Numbered from the stretch's first letter, positions 22,665 to 38,121 are shown. The stretch: DNA of 64,000 bases from Opisthorchis felineus (GCA_004794785.1 SJOL01006691.1:35781-99780), one strand, 5' to 3'. Made by a program: numbers and translations. Notes: generated by a model from the letters alone, not told the origin.

Positions 22665-23498
22665 TCGGTTGGTCTGGTTGCCTTGTTAGATCAAATGCCC
22701 TGATGTGCGAAATGTATGTCACCGGGAATAATCAACAGGATTTCGCGATGAATGTAAAGCAAAACGTGGATTAAATAGCCCACGTTTGCCGCCTGATCAA
22801 CGTAGCCGTCTATAGTGATGCCACGCTCAGTATTTTACCTCTTATTCGCAGAGATCAAATAGATTGCCTGCTTGCACAAACAAGTACATGGGCACAGCAA
22901 ATTTACTAAAATTACTCAAAGTAGTGGATATTTTAAATCATTGTCCGTGTTATAAAGTGAACTTTGAAATGTTCACGCCAGCTAAATGATGCTGAATGTA
23001 ACTGCCCTTTATAAAACTGGTTGTTGGGCCTATGGAATTACGTATCGTTGTGTTTTGGAATTTTCATTCTCCCTTTCAGTTCGCCAATCCGCCCAATATT
23101 GGGATTCAGTGTAGGTCAAGAAGGCCCACCGCAGTTGGACGGAACATAAATGCTCATTCATTCGACCATCAAAACGTTCATCCGCTTGTGAGATAATAAG
23201 ACCCCTGACTGAATTAGCGGTATGGTTTTGTGGGGTCTAAATTTATGAAGGGTTTCTAAGTCACAGTGTGAGGTATCTTTCTTCTAGATTCGCCAATGTG
23301 GGTCTCGCTCTGGTAGACCGTATCACAAATAGCTCCACTGGAGTTTTTTTTAATCAGTCTCAATTCCTCACCCTCGATGAAGCGGCACAGGTACACTAAT
23401 CATCAGACCAGCAGGCGAGTAACAAAACGGACCCCCATTTCTTGAACGGTTTTGTTTTATACAACCACAACCTGTCCGATCACGGAATATTTAACCTT
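22665..23498. repeat. Near-identical A/B block 2 (B copy) and diverging tail
   Basis: Counterpart of 13933-14765. About 4 substitutions up to 23339, then a more diverged tail. It includes the candidate terminal exon at 23080-23196 behind the same pyrimidine-rich acceptor. Confidence 0.93.
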
Positions 23499-24557
23499 AG
23501 AGCAACGCTTATGGTTAGAGTTGCACTGTCAGTGTATATCCAGAGTCGTCAAATCAAAGTTTCCATATATCACGGTGTTAGCGTTAACAGCATACATATT
23601 GTTGATTGCTCGATTTAGTTTACGCACGCGTATCCGACATTTTTTCTCGCGCATACATCCACCGTGTGGAATACTGAATATATAATCCTCGGGCGTGCGT
23701 CGCATGGGCTGTTGTCCGCGATTAATGCTGCGCTTGTGCAAACCATCCATCTATTTTCCTGGCACATGCGTTACCAATAATTCCTTCTCGCTGCTATGTT
23801 CCTATTTCTCTACAAACGCATTACTCATTTTGCAAATTATAGCTTAGTTGTGCTTTTGCTTTGGTGATGTACTAGACATAGTTTTGCGATGGCTAACAAT
23901 ATTCGCAATATCGCAATATCCCAAAATCCCAATATCTCTAATAATGGACCGTCAGCTCCTGGCTACTGATTTAAGAAGGTATTACGGAGTATCGGCCTTT
24001 TGCGAACATATTCGTGTGCAAACAAGCGACCTCAGCATCGACGTTCTTCTACCTCAAAGAGTGGACAAAATAGAGCAGATTTTACCTTAGGAGTATACTG
24101 TATAAATAGATAGCATGATCAGTATTTTCTGGAGAAAACGGCTGAGTCATGTCAGGCAATTGGAAATGTGTATTGTCCAGCATCTGAATGAAACAGAAAT
24201 TATAGCTAGTCGTCGGGTTTGTAATATATAGGTTGGGAAACGTGGTATTTTCTGCGGCGCTTGGTGAATTGCATTCAGTCAAATTTTTCATACATGTTGT
24301 TCCTGTGAGGTTGGGCATTAAACGCGCGCCACTTATGAGCTGAAACCTTTTGAAGAGACGGTTCTAAAGAACGGCCTGAAACAGGATATATTTTTCGGAT
24401 TTGCGCCAAATGAGAACTCACATGAGTAACTTTCCTTCATGACAAGTGTTCACCAAGCTTTCATGCTCTCAATGGTCTTCTGATAAATTTTGCCGCATTA
24501 GCCGCGATCATGCTTCTTGCGCAAAAGCTGTGCTAGGATTTTTAACCAGCGGATGCT

Positions 24558-24582
24558 TATATATATATGTATATATATATAC
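24558..24582 (+). repeat. Short TA/TATG microsatellite
   Basis: TATATATATATGTATATATA-type run of about 25 bases. Confidence 0.9.
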
Positions 24583-27500
24583 TCGACCCTGGCTACTCTG
24601 TATGCGTCTGAGTCTTAATTGTGTGCGCTCAGGCAAGTGGACGATGGACGTTTTTCAGGTCGTCAAAAGAAACCCTTGAAATTTTCGTGATCATTCGGCG
24701 GGAAACCTTGAGTTCCAGTAAGAGCGTGGGCAGGCGTGCAGTGTGGAAAATGTTTGTTGTCGACACACGGGTGTGAATGAGTAGGAAACCAGTCCGTCGT
24801 ATGATGCTTAAAATAAGTGTTGGTGCTAGGTTACTGCGGCACTAACTCACTCAGACGATAGCCTGCTGTAATTTTTCACGTACATAGAGTACTAGGCTCG
24901 CATGAGTATGGAACGTGTTTTGTGTGGAATTCAACTACGCAAGAGGCAAATTTTCAAAGTGATTTTTTTATCGAGAGTTCAACTGACACACTTTAGACAA
25001 ATGCTACTAAAATGAAGCAAGAAGTGATTTTTCAGCATATGATAACCCATTTTAATACAGTTGGCGGGCATGGGCGCACAAGATCATTTACAACAACCTC
25101 AAAGTGATTGCTCCATAAAATTGTATGCACACATTATTTTGATGACGGACTGTGAGCGTTATTGATGTATGTTCCTGTCCCGCAAACATCTAGGCGGTAA
25201 CACCAGCGTTTTTGTTTGATCACTCAATATTTCGCAAAATTGGCATGGTATTCTCAAAAACAATCTTTACTTTCAATGAAAGATGTCCGTGTCACTTTGT
25301 TGGGAACTAAACTAGACGATATTATTTTTGGCTAAAATGATGTATCATGCCATAGCAATATTACATACCTTTGTTCACGTGTTTTGTGGTAGTACTTTGC
25401 GCATTATATTTCGTAAGGAAGATTCCTACATGAAGCCTAAGACGATTATTTTGTAGCTTAGGAGCGCATAGTCAATGGAGAACAAGATAAGATCAGTCAT
25501 AATGGACCCTACGCCTTTCTGCACTGTTCTGCATGTGCGCCTTGGAAATTGCTGCGAAATTTAACGTTAAAGGTTTGTGTCTTCACAGATGTATGCCAAA
25601 CGTATCGGCCGCCAGGATCGAAGGTCAACGAGTTGATACAACTTTCATAGGTGGCGTAAGCCCACCCAACTTTAGAAAGCTTTGTCAGCCCCCAACAGAA
25701 CATTGTTCATTTTTCGAAAAGTGGCGGGCACCTTAAATGGTGAGTACCGTCCACGGTTGAGTACCAGTTCATAATCCACAACTAATTTTTTTCGGCTGGC
25801 TTACTTTGATGCGGTTTAATATGGCAACATAACAATTCTTTAGTAATGCATCGTAGATGGGTAGGTATCTGCAACAATAGAGCTTGGACAAGGATGCCTT
25901 CCACTGTGAAGATTCAACGAAATTTAATTAGAGGATCCGCTAAATTAGATCACTACTTGTTGGAACAAACTTTGAAACATGTAGATAAATGACAGAAATA
26001 TTTCAATATTTATCAACCGGTTTAATAAACATGCATAATTAAAAGCTCTGAAACACCTAGGCTTCACTTGCTTTGTTTATATCAGATTGATCTAAAGATA
26101 GAATATTTAGGTTGTGCTCTTTATTTGTTTCGCTGATTCTGTGAACCTATGGATAAATTATGTGACCGAAATCCGTAGCAACGCCAATCAAATCTCTGAA
26201 GTAACGCGTGACCTGAGTTGTGTTTCTGGATTCATTGTATAGCAAAAGGCTGTTGCGTAATTGTTGATCATCGCAAAATGTCAGAAACTCTGCCATAGTG
26301 AAGACATTGTTCCCAGTTGAAATAACGAGATGATTGTAATGCCAAATTCGGTGGTTGGAAGCAATCTATTATACAAACACCGTATGGAGGTGAATATTAA
26401 GCTAAACCCGACATCTTTCCACCTCGGATTTTTCCCGACCTGCGACGTGGTAATTTGCTTCAATCAAAAACCCAAATGCCAACGGTGATGAAAACGTATT
26501 CTCTGTCATGCGAAATACGGTCGCTTGAATTCATCGACCGAATCAAACTGACAGTCGCCGGTCGTTTCTTGTTCACGTCAGGTCACAAATAAGACTCGTG
26601 CTACTTAAGTTTATATATCTACCGTTCTTTGGACACATCAGTTTCCCGCCAATGATTAAATCACAATTCTTATTTATTCTTACGGATTGAATTGAATTCC
26701 CAAACACAGCCGTTCGAAATAGTAACGAGGCTTTCAATGGTCACATAATTTCTGCCATTGCGTTTCTACGGGGCAGGTATTTGCGGCCATAATTCCATGT
26801 GATATTCGTAGGAAACCAGTGTAACTATTTTTGCGTTTTTTAATTTCACATAAGCTTTTTCCTGACTGTGTCCTTTTCAACAGACAAAATCTAGGTTGCA
26901 CCGAAACCCGATTTATGCATCCGACTTCAGTCACCTATCACGGTACCATTGATCCGCAAGAAAAACATTTTTTATTAGCAACGTCATATGTGTGCAAAAT
27001 TAACGTAAACGTTTAACAACGAACACCTCGCCGATATGAGGATGACTTATTAAGACCATTGACATGTTTTGGTTTTCAAACCTGCGTGGTATTTAAAGGG
27101 ACATACATCATTCATCCGAACGATCGACTCAATTTTGAAGGTTCTTTATAAACTAAAAAATGGCTTAGTGCCCTGACAACTTTGAAAACCGCGATATACA
27201 ATCGATTGGTAGGAATATGTCTCTGTTTGGGCACCAAACCATTGTTAACTTGAATTGCAGACTACTTGATTTTCGCACAAGCAGTCTAGTTAAAACCAAT
27301 ATAAGCTAAGCCGGTCTGAGAACAGCCAGACAACACACAGGTGCGAAATAACCATAAGCATGTGAAACACTATCATACAGTAAGTTATTTACCCTTCAGC
27401 CAAAGGAATCCCCGGTGTAGTCCTCTTTAACACAAGTCTCGAATGCGAGATCAGAATTCCCACAAGATTTCCACGAATAGCACATGTATGGTTTGAAATG

Positions 27501-30500
27501 ATATTCTTGTTTTGATGAGGCCTTTTTAAGCTCAGGAACCGCGAGTTTGAGCACAGACTTCTACGTTATTAACAATAATGATTACCCGGTTAAATGTATA
27601 AAATACCACCCAATTGGCTGTATATTCTGTTTAAAAGTTAATAGAGTTCCATGAGGATACGAAAGTCGTACAGTTTTGATCCTACATCCTGGGAACTTTT
27701 TTCGACGATTCATCATAACTGCTCAGAGTAATATCAACCCTTAAGTAGATTAGAAAACTAATAAGGTTACAAAATCATTCAAACTTCCATATGAGAGGCC
27801 GTCGGGAAACGTGAAACATTTGTGCTGTTTCTGTGGCCGAATAATGGCTGGCACCATCTACTGTCTAATTTGGACCCTGAAATCGTTTTAAACGGAAGCA
27901 GCTTAAGGGTTTAACTACTAGCAGGGAAAATGCGGCTTCAGAATTTCATGCGTTTTTTATGGTGACACCTCTGACGACTTGCACAACCTTTCAAGATCCT
28001 CGACGCTGCATCGCGATGAGGTATTCTCATGACGTTCTCAGGAATCGATGCATCATGCTGTGCAATTATTGGTTTTATCTGCAACATATATTTTCTGGAA
28101 GATATTGTGGCTTTGAAATCAAAGTTCCCATATGATATATTGACACTCAGTTGCAGTCAACAAATTTTGTTTTTAATATACTCTAACATCTTGAGGGACT
28201 ATCAGGTGCCAATTGGAAGCTGGTTTGTAATTGTAAATATTTAGAGCGAAATTGTGTACCCTAAATGAACTACTAGAGGTTTTCCATTACTTCGCATAAA
28301 ACAAAGCTTACCTAGGAATTTTACAGGTCTGTACAATCGTAGAAGTTGGTTTATTTGGCTTCGGTTAGAACTGTTTGACTGACGCAGCTTTCTTCACAGG
28401 CTTAGTTTCAATGGAAGACTAGGTAACCAAAACGTCTGGGCCAATTACTCAAACAATGCCACTGGATATAAAGAGGAGTATTGAAGTAAACATCTAGATA
28501 TTTTGCTCCATTTTGGACTCTGAATTTACCAGTTATCATGAGCTGTTGCACAACGGGAGGTTTGTCGGCTTCAATGAATGTTAACACGTGCCCCAATCGA
28601 TTGAGAAAATGACGGGTACAGACGCTTCAACCAAGTGCTTTGTAAATTTAAAGGCCTCGCACCGTGGCTACACCGTTTTCACAGAAGCACCCGAAGAGCT
28701 GTATGTAGTTTATCTTTACGTGACGCCTGGAAGAGTTGAGAAGTATTTACCTTCAAAAAATTCCAGCCGCGAAAATTGTCATTTGAATCCATTCGATTAC
28801 TTTTGGATCATGGGTTAATCTAAGATTTGGTGAGAATTTTAACTTCGTGAGTTGCTGTTCTCAATGTTTGTTTAGACAAGTTGCGTAGTGGCGCTCAACA
28901 TTTTTCCCAGGCAAAATACATCTAGAAAATTTTCGTGGACGGTTGCCAAAATAACGTATTTCGTGTGTAATGGCCCAGTTGAAACACAATGAACCACGGA
29001 ATTTCTAGATTGTAATACGCGGAACCCGAAAGTTTAATGGGCATTCACCATTGTCAGACAAAAACAAACGTCGGTGATGTGGAAGCAATAATTAATGCAA
29101 TTATCTTTAAAAAGCAGGACATTAACACTTTACGCTGCAATTTTTTTCTGCAGTTGTATTAAACACGACATTTAGGTTTTTTCCATTATGCCGTCTAATT
29201 GTTGAATATAAAACTGAATTCCATTGTGGCTATTAGCCCTTTGATCAAGTTGTGTGTGTGGATCAATTTACCCAAGTCTCGTTTATTAAGTAAAACTGGT
29301 ATGCAGCTCAATTTTACCGTCTAGTTGACACCATATGGTTTGCAGTTGAATAATAGTGGCGTTCGTTTATTATAGAGAAACGCAATGGAACAACGTCCTG
29401 AACCAAAATTTCGAAAATCACACCATCGATAAGCTTTTTGCGGAAGAACCCTCAAACAATCGTTGAAAATTATTTGAAATAAGCCACACTAAGCAGTCTA
29501 TTCGTCATGTCCACTCATTTACCGAGTATAATTAATTTACTGGGCACTGATGTTTGCGTTTGGTTTAATATCGAGCGAGAACGTTTTAATTCGCGTAAAA
29601 CATGGGGTATATGTCCATAAGCTGATGAGTCCACGAGATACAAGAAATCTCACGGACTATTACCCTGAGTGTGTTGAAACCCGATCAATCAAGCAGTTTA
29701 TCCATATGGACTACTAGGATTTTATGTACAAAGCGAAATCTTCCTCGAGGATAAATATACCGGATTTCATCAAAGTTTTCCGAAACGATGACTGCCAATC
29801 AGTCCCGAACCTTTTCTAGTCGGTTGATAAAATTTACCTCTTATTCTCGAATCAGTAGTATGACAGCTGACAAATAACCGAAACCTTTACGCTCGGAGGG
29901 TTGATATGTTACCAGGTGCTTACGTTTGGTTGCACGGTTGCGCGTGGCCGTGGTTCCGAGTTTATTGAATTTTTTCACCGGAAACAGTTTTATTAGAGTA
30001 CATGAAAATCGATGGACATGTTTATGCAATATTATATCTGATAGTTATTCGACAGATTTGGGATTTTGAAATCATAAAAATGTTCGAAATTTTAAGCAGA
30101 CCTACTGCGAAAAATGCGCGCCCTCCATGAATACGTGGCGCGCTGATCATCTGGGACATAATTTATGTAGAGTATTCAAAGATGGAACTTGATTGCAATT
30201 CCTCCAATGAGCGGGAGAAAAACAAGGTTTTTCAACCAGCTTGTTATATACAACTTTCCACACTTTCGTACAAAAATTTCAGTTGAAGTTTAAGCATATG
30301 CTCAACCAATTTCCCCGCAAGAAATACACCATGTGTAGAAGAGAACAATTATTAATCCCCTTGAGCTTTGCAAACATCATGCATTTCCTGTTCAAATGTG
30401 TACAACGTTCTTTTTGTTTGCCCTGATACATAATGTTGACATCATTTTTGTGCATCTGCAAAGTCGCTAAGAAAAACGGCGTTCGTGCAAAAATCGGGCC

Positions 30501-33500
30501 CAGAGCAGCTTATTTGCGGGTGGCAGATTTGAAGGGCACGTACACACATATAGAGCACACCAAAGGGATGGCCAGTTCAATCTGTGAAGTGAGGAATTCT
30601 AGCATGAAAATATATTCCGTGCTTTTTACAGTTGGTTGTGAAGAGTGAGTTCTGAGGATAACAATGTTTAAGTCACCTTTTTTATTTAATTTACAATGCA
30701 TTTCCACGTTCAGCGCAGGCTTCAGTGCAAGCCATCTTTGCAAGAGAGGATCTGACTATGATATCTGCGGGGGTAAAATGATGCACTCTACTGGCTCGTT
30801 GAAAAAAGCTTTTCTTTCTGTTTCAATTTCCAAAAAATAGTTTTTGGAGGCAAAAGAGGGAAATAATTTGTTAGCGCTTGCCGGACGAGAGTATGAAATA
30901 CGTCTGAAAAATAGCACAAACCGCACTGTGACCATCGATATATGGGACTCGCGTGTCTGTTAATTAACCACCTAATATAGGTAGCCTCAGGAAGATGGTT
31001 TAGCTCGTCAATAATCGGGGTTAATCAAACAACATGAATCGATGATACTTTCACGAACCTAATTACATGGTGTGCTTCAAAAACCTGTTTTGGTCGGCAC
31101 TATTCAAACGTTTCTACAAAAAGCTGTGCAATCAATCCCTAACGCGCGTTCCCCATTAATTCTGTCTAGGCATTTTGAACACAGTCGTTTTACACAAGCA
31201 GTAGTCGAACATTTATTAGCCATTTACACTACGTTTCAATAGTTTATAATGTTTCCACAGTTTCTGCCACTCGAAACGTGACAGTGCAGTAAACAATGAA
31301 AGTCCGCGTGCGTTCAATCAAGGTTGTATAATAATCTTCAAAATCACGGTAAACTGGTGAACAAGCATGATTTCAGCCACCTGGCTGTGGTTATAAAAAT
31401 CAATATTAACTATTTTTTGCGGTGGCGAAAACAGACCACAACTGGACCGAGGCATCATTCTGATACCTGGTTTATTTTCTAATAAACAAAAGTTTTTTCT
31501 ATCTTTCGCATTTTCACTGTCGTGCGATAATTGTATACATTACGCATATAATATTTCGTATAGCATATATCACACGAAATAGAAAAAACGCTGGGAGTTT
31601 CGCCCGATAATGAAGGCAAGTGTCAAATAACAAACGCAAGGAGCACAATTGGTTTCAAAAGTTATTTCGCTCTTTTTTAACTGTTCTTGTCACACTTTGT
31701 ACAATCCCGATATATCTTCTCCAATTAGGAAAATTATTCAATAGACGATGCCGTTCAAGTGAAATAATGGACGTAAACTGTATAAGGTTTTTTCATGGTT
31801 GTTTCCATGGAACACTTCTATTCGCTTTGATTGTGAAATTTTTGCTTACGTTTCCCATTTCAACACCACAAAAGTGCGCTTATTCTAATCAGGCCTAGCA
31901 TGTGTCTTTACCAAAACCAAAATTGTGTCGAATGACGTCAGGCGCAACCGGAACTTTTCTATCCAGTAAGTAGCTTTGTTTAACTTCGTTAGACTTCGTA
32001 GTTTGTATCCGTTGAACACAAACCTAGGCATCGTGATAATTGCTCGCATGTTTAGTTTGAATGCGGCAGGTGCCTACAATTGTACATCAGAAACCTAGCG
32101 ATAGTTGTTGTACTCAATATTTTTAGTTCAACTTTGAAAGGCGAAACATTGCTTTGCGTCTACTTTCAAGGAAGATTTTTTCGCACACATTTTCTGACGG
32201 ATCCCGTGTTTCCACGAATTCGAGCTCCGGGTGTATATTAGATGTACAATTTTATATAAATATTTCAGTAGACCCAAATTTAGAGTTGTCACAGTAGTTT
32301 GTACCGTTTCGAGTATTAGCGATGACGTGTCTTGCATTTGGAGACACGCATGATCACATTTCAATGTACGTGTCTTTGTTTCATAGTTCCTGAAGGCTGC
32401 AAAATGAAACTTAAAGAAATATCCAATTTTTGTTTATCTACGATTATTGATATTTAACAAACTATTTTCTTTGTACAGACATGCATCAAGGAAGAAATCA
32501 ATCACTGCTTGGGTGTGTTTACGTGTCTTATTTTGTCATCATAAAACATGATTAAATACCACCAGCTATGTACCTGGTCGTCAGATGTTCCTCTTGTCAA
32601 CTTAATCAATTAAAAAATTGCAAGTGGTTTGTTTTGAAATGGCATTGGTGTAGGATGTGCTGCACGGAGTGAAACGACTTGCGTGGTTTTGCGGGCTTGC
32701 TTGCTATTCGCAAGGTTTATCAAAGGATAGCATTAAGGTACGCAAGTTTTCTAGGTAGTGCTTCAAACATTGCAGGCAAAAGGGATCAAGCGTGCAGACG
32801 AAGTAGCTTCCGTGACTGAGGACGCCTCCAAATAAAATATAGGACCAGTCCCCCTATTACAACACGTCTTACACACCCGATTATAGGAGACGCTGATTTT
32901 TCACACATGCGTCATTTATTTACTTTGTTGCCTATAAAGCTTAAAATGCTCGGCCAATCAAGTTATTATATGTCACTAATATTATGTAGCTTTTGTAAAG
33001 ACTTATTCAAATTTTGCGGACGTTTTGAGGAGAGCTCCGCCTTATGACTTGAAGCAGCTGATCAGGATTTTTTTATGGGAGATAGCTAGAGCGTTTTTGC
33101 CACTATAGTCTATACAGCACAATTACCCTACAACCTGAGGAGAGTTTTTTTCCTAGAAGGCACAGTGATGCCATGAATGCATGACGTACGTCGATGTACA
33201 TTTCGCCGCATTTTGTAGCCGATTTACTCGTTAAGTGACCAAGACGGATAAATCTGCGGGTTCAGTTTACTATGCATTTAAAAATAGTTCAGTTGTTTCA
33301 AACACAAAAGCGAGCTTGTTGTGTTTATCAGTTTGAGGGCAGGTTGGAAAACATTTATAAAAAAACAACCCGAGTAGTTATATTACCGAATAAGCGCAAG
33401 GCTATTGTGCATCCTAAATTCCATTATTATGCTCTCAAATCCGCTTCACAGTAAAAAGCTGGAAAATAGCCCCAGACCGCTGTGTTGCTGGGTTTTATTC

Positions 33501-36500
33501 AAGACCACGACAACATGTTTATCTTAAATAACTGACCATAAAACGATACCTGCACCTAACAAGGTATCAACCCAAATTCACTAGACACGTTAAATTTGCA
33601 TATGCAAAATTAAAAACCACAAATGTCACATTGTTGGATATTATTTTGATATAATCCAACGCGAGGAGGATCAGGTTTGTTTATGTGAGTTGATGTGGCA
33701 GCATATTTGAACTGAGTGATGTCGTCTATTAAAAAAAGATAGCATAACATTTCATTCAAAGCAAAGAAAAAACGGGTAGAAAATGTAACAAATGTAACTA
33801 GTAGATAAACCCCACGGAGAAAAATGCAGATGTATTGCATATCGGCTGAATATATTCAGCGGTTGCGAAGTTAGGACGGTTCCGGATAATGACAATTCCC
33901 AGGTTGCCGCACTTTTAAATGCACACACTACATTGACAATAAGAGTGACTTGTTGAGCTCATTGAGGTTTTTCGGTTTGGGTAACCGTTGGAATTTCAAC
34001 CATCCCATCTCCAAAAGCCACCGGCGTTACTCTTGCATTTGACATATATTAGTGTACTATTTTATGGCTTTTGGTGATTTGTCCAGATTTTTGTGTCTGC
34101 TGTAAATTTGCTATACTCCAGTCGCTCAATATAACGTCGAATCGTATTTAAACTCCTGCGCATTTTGATGCAATCACATACCCGAAGCTGTTTGAGGTTG
34201 CTTAAGACACATATGTAACGCTTTTTCAAAACGATTTGGTCAGAACAAAAACTGGGTGAAACATCGATTACGGGCCGATTTTCAGGTGACAGGTGATGTT
34301 TTCTCAACCAAAAAGTCATTTAACGCAAATGTGGAACATGCGAGTTGAGAAAGTTTCACACTCTCCGCAAATTGTATAAAATCCCTCCAGGAGCAACGAT
34401 TTAATGTGGCTTTCACTCGACGGATCCACAAGTCCCAAAAACACGCTCGTTGTTTGAGCCTACTGCTGTGATATGATGGGAGCTTCCGCCAGGACGAGGT
34501 TATCATTTTCTCTCTAGTTTCCTTAATGTATGAGTTTGGCAAATTCACCATGTTTACAAAGTCAATGAACCAAATGTGGATAATCGACAAATTTTTGTAG
34601 ATAAATTTAGATGAACCCAGTTGCAATCCTTTCCACGTATCACTGTTACACCAAAGTGTTTACTAGAGAGCATAATGGATATGATAATTGTTGGAGCCAT
34701 AGCACCTATAGTCTGATGCCGACAGCTCACGCGAACCAACTACGAGTCTGAAGCGTTTTTACGAATTTGACTGCACCAATCTGTGTCTTTCATTGCAAAC
34801 TACGTTCAGAATACGTGTAACTCATTAGTTTGAGCTCTGTATAATTCCACAGAAGTGATTCTGTCGTATATAGACCAAAAGTGACGGAAATAATTTGGAT
34901 CCGTTGGCCTTCTTGGTACAGATCAATTCTTGCTTAAATTAAGAGAACTTTGCATGTATTTCTGCTATCTACATGAAAGTACGTATGTGCAACAGGAATC
35001 CCTTTAAAAGATACTTTAAATGGAAGTTAATAACCCTTACAAGACTCACTTACTAATTATCAACATGCACAAGCGTTTATTCTGTGCATCTCATCGATAT
35101 ATCATTAGACGGTTTTGTAGGTTTCTGGCCTCAAATTTAAACAGACATATCCAATCCTGTAACTTATTGTTTTTTCTAAACTTTTGATTATCATCCTTGA
35201 AAATCACCTTAACCTGCGAACGTCGTTTGAAGTAGGAAAACGCTTGCTTTCTTGGTCGCACTTCTTGGTGGTTGCTTTCGGGTGCCTTGGACCTAAAAAT
35301 GTAGCATATTAGTGAAAAAGTATCATTTGTCATGATACTGATCTTCGACTTTTTGCTCACCATTATTAATAGTGCCGTGCCACTTAGTTTACAAACCGCA
35401 GAGTGATTTGCGTTTCGCATGATAGTACACAAAATGCGTTAGAGATACTTCAGTTCAAATTTTGGAGTCTCAAACTTTCGCAAATAGTTTGAACATGTTA
35501 TTCACTCTGTTTAATGTAATCCAATAGAATTGACTGATGCGCCTACAGTGTGCATGTATTTTGTTCAATATTTCATTGCAGAATGTCCTGAAATAATATG
35601 CGGCAGAAGACAAATCGGTTGGAACGACCTTAGCGTGATTATAAAGCATCAATTGGATGCTTTCCTTTTCAACAGATGTTGGGAGAGATGTGCCTGATTC
35701 GTCGCACACGTGCATATCTGACTACAGTCAAAGAATGCACTCAAGTTTGTAAAAAACTTTTGAAACAAAGAGATCTGAAAAAAACCTGGATCGCTTAACC
35801 CGATGGGATAAGTACGAACCTGTAGCTGGATTGTACAAAAACTGAAGTTCAATAAAGTGTTTGTCTGAAAACTGAAATCGTTTATCACCAACTAGAAAGC
35901 ACTGACGATATCACAAGAGGAGAGAATATAGTTTGGCTCAACTTTCTGAAAACTTCATACAGTTGGATGCGTTTATTTGTTTGGGACAAACTGAAGTGTG
36001 TGACTCCCACGCAACATTTAGGATAACCAGCCTTCAGATGGTTTGCTAGGGTAAAATAAAATATAACTTTTCGTCTAACTTTCGGCTATTGTGGGGAGAA
36101 AAATGTATGGATGCATGCAGGGTGTGCAAAACTTTCCACAGTCGGTAGTCTCTGAGTAGGACATACGGTTATGAGGATATCAGGTGAAATGCTGCATCCA
36201 CAGTGATATCAATCTCTTGATAAATAACGACTGACTATTGCGCCAATGTCTCCCAGGATGTACCAAACAACACCCAGGTCCACGAAACAAAGCAAACAAG
36301 ACGCTGTAACACAGGAGGACGGTAAATTTAGGGCGTCGGTTGCTAGGATTTTACAAAGGTATCATTGAATAAATACCCACCTAACACGAACCAATCGCGA
36401 GCATTGCATAAAATTGAGCTGGATATGCGCGTTTAATCAAATAATCCTAAAAGATTGGTCTGTTTACCTTTTAGAAAATAATTTCAGCGAATACGGTGTC

Positions 36501-38104
36501 ATCACAGAGGTGGGTTCGAGAAGTAGTTAGCAAAATACTGGCACATAAATTCAAGCAGTATGCTCAGGCGATTGCACTGTAAATTTGAACAAGATTACGA
36601 GGGCGAAAATACAAAATATGGACGTCGGTACAACGATATTTTTTTGTCTTTTAAATGATGTTATAACTTCTTGGAAAAACAGCTACCACTGTGCAGGTTT
36701 ACATAATCAGTGAGGATCAGTACAATCAATCCATACGTGTTTAAGTAATCTCCATTGAATGTTTTCTCGGTTTCACACTGTTCAATACTGAGGCGTTCAT
36801 CACCAGTAAAATTTATATCACATGTTGATTAACGTGGTCTAACAATAGTTTTCAAGTGCAATTTTTTGGTGCGATATCAAGGAAACACAAACGTCCCAGG
36901 CGGAGTGCAAATATTTGTCCGCCAAAATGTGGCCCTGCGAATACACTCCTAAATGCATTTCAACGCTGGACATAATATGTAAAGTCGTTAAAGAATACAA
37001 CTTTGGGCCGCGTTTATGCTTCACCTGCATAAATGAAAATGCAAAGCCCCGATCAGTGATTTTTCTGGCAAGAATTAGTCAACCTATTTGATCAGTAAAA
37101 CTTATTCTCCTTTGTTGCGTCAAACGAGAACGGTTCTGTATAACCATTTTCATTCGCATCGGATGCATCAAGTAGTATGAATTGGACAATCAAGCAAATG
37201 CGGTCGAAATTGGAGGGCTTTGCTACGCCTTGAAATGAGTTTCAAATTTTGCCACTCATATTTAACTTGACAAAATTTGTGTTTTCTTAACAACCTAAGG
37301 CGAAAGTAAACACTGCATTTACATGCGCACGTATGGTTATTGCGTATAAGCTTATAGGCTGCTACAAGTTTGCACTAATAAGCGTGTCTGCAAGCATTTT
37401 ATCACGATGGCTCAAACATTCTAGTAGTACGCATAGAGACGGCTTGCGAGAAGCACCGGCATTCCGGCCAAAATGATATTGTATGCTACGAGAAAACAAG
37501 TGTTGGCGGCTGAGGGAACTTGGATTCGTTACAATGGTACCCTGCATCCAGCTTTTTCTCTGGTGAAGACTTGATTGGCAACAAAAAATCGTCAAAAGAA
37601 AATAAAAATGTCGTTATTTATTCAGCACGAAGAGTACTGAGAATACTGAATCGCCTATTAAAAGTAATGTGAAAATACAAGCTCAGTGTAAAATCTTCAA
37701 GAAATGGAGTGCCGTTGAAAATATAGGAGCCAGTGTATTCAGAAGTGGACAAAACACAATGAAACAACCAGGATTACTTGAGTCCAACGGAGCAAGTAAT
37801 GATCCAGGATTAATTACTAGGATGGGAAAAATTCTCCACAGATTTCGCTAATTTATAGAATGCAGGTAATATAAAATGAATGGTGGGGAGAGTAGTCTTC
37901 ATTATACTGGAGCCTACTGACCACCTACGGCTATTTTTGCACATCTCTCATGCGCCATTATTTAACTCAACTTCGCTTCTCCCCACGGTGATATGTGGCA
38001 CCATAAAAGTTATAGATTTATCTATGTGTAGCCCTTACAGATGAAAGAGACTGAAGGTTAAAAAACCAGCCATGAAGAACTTCAAACTCTGCCTGTTGAT
38101 TGTG

Positions 38105-38121
38105 ATATATATATATATATG
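38105..38121 (+). repeat. Short TA microsatellite
   Basis: (AT)n run of 17 bases inside otherwise mixed sequence. Confidence 0.85.

Noticed and set aside
31620..31898. 92-codon frame with a hydrophobic N-terminal region
   Set aside because: No signal-peptide cleavage context, no splice context and no similar sequence known to me. Such stretches are common in T-rich DNA.
35470..35891. Zinc-finger-like strings on the minus strand (CSQICTCATNQAHLSQH, YYFRTFCNEILNKIHAHC)
   Set aside because: Cys-His spacing is wrong by several residues and there is no 28-residue periodicity.
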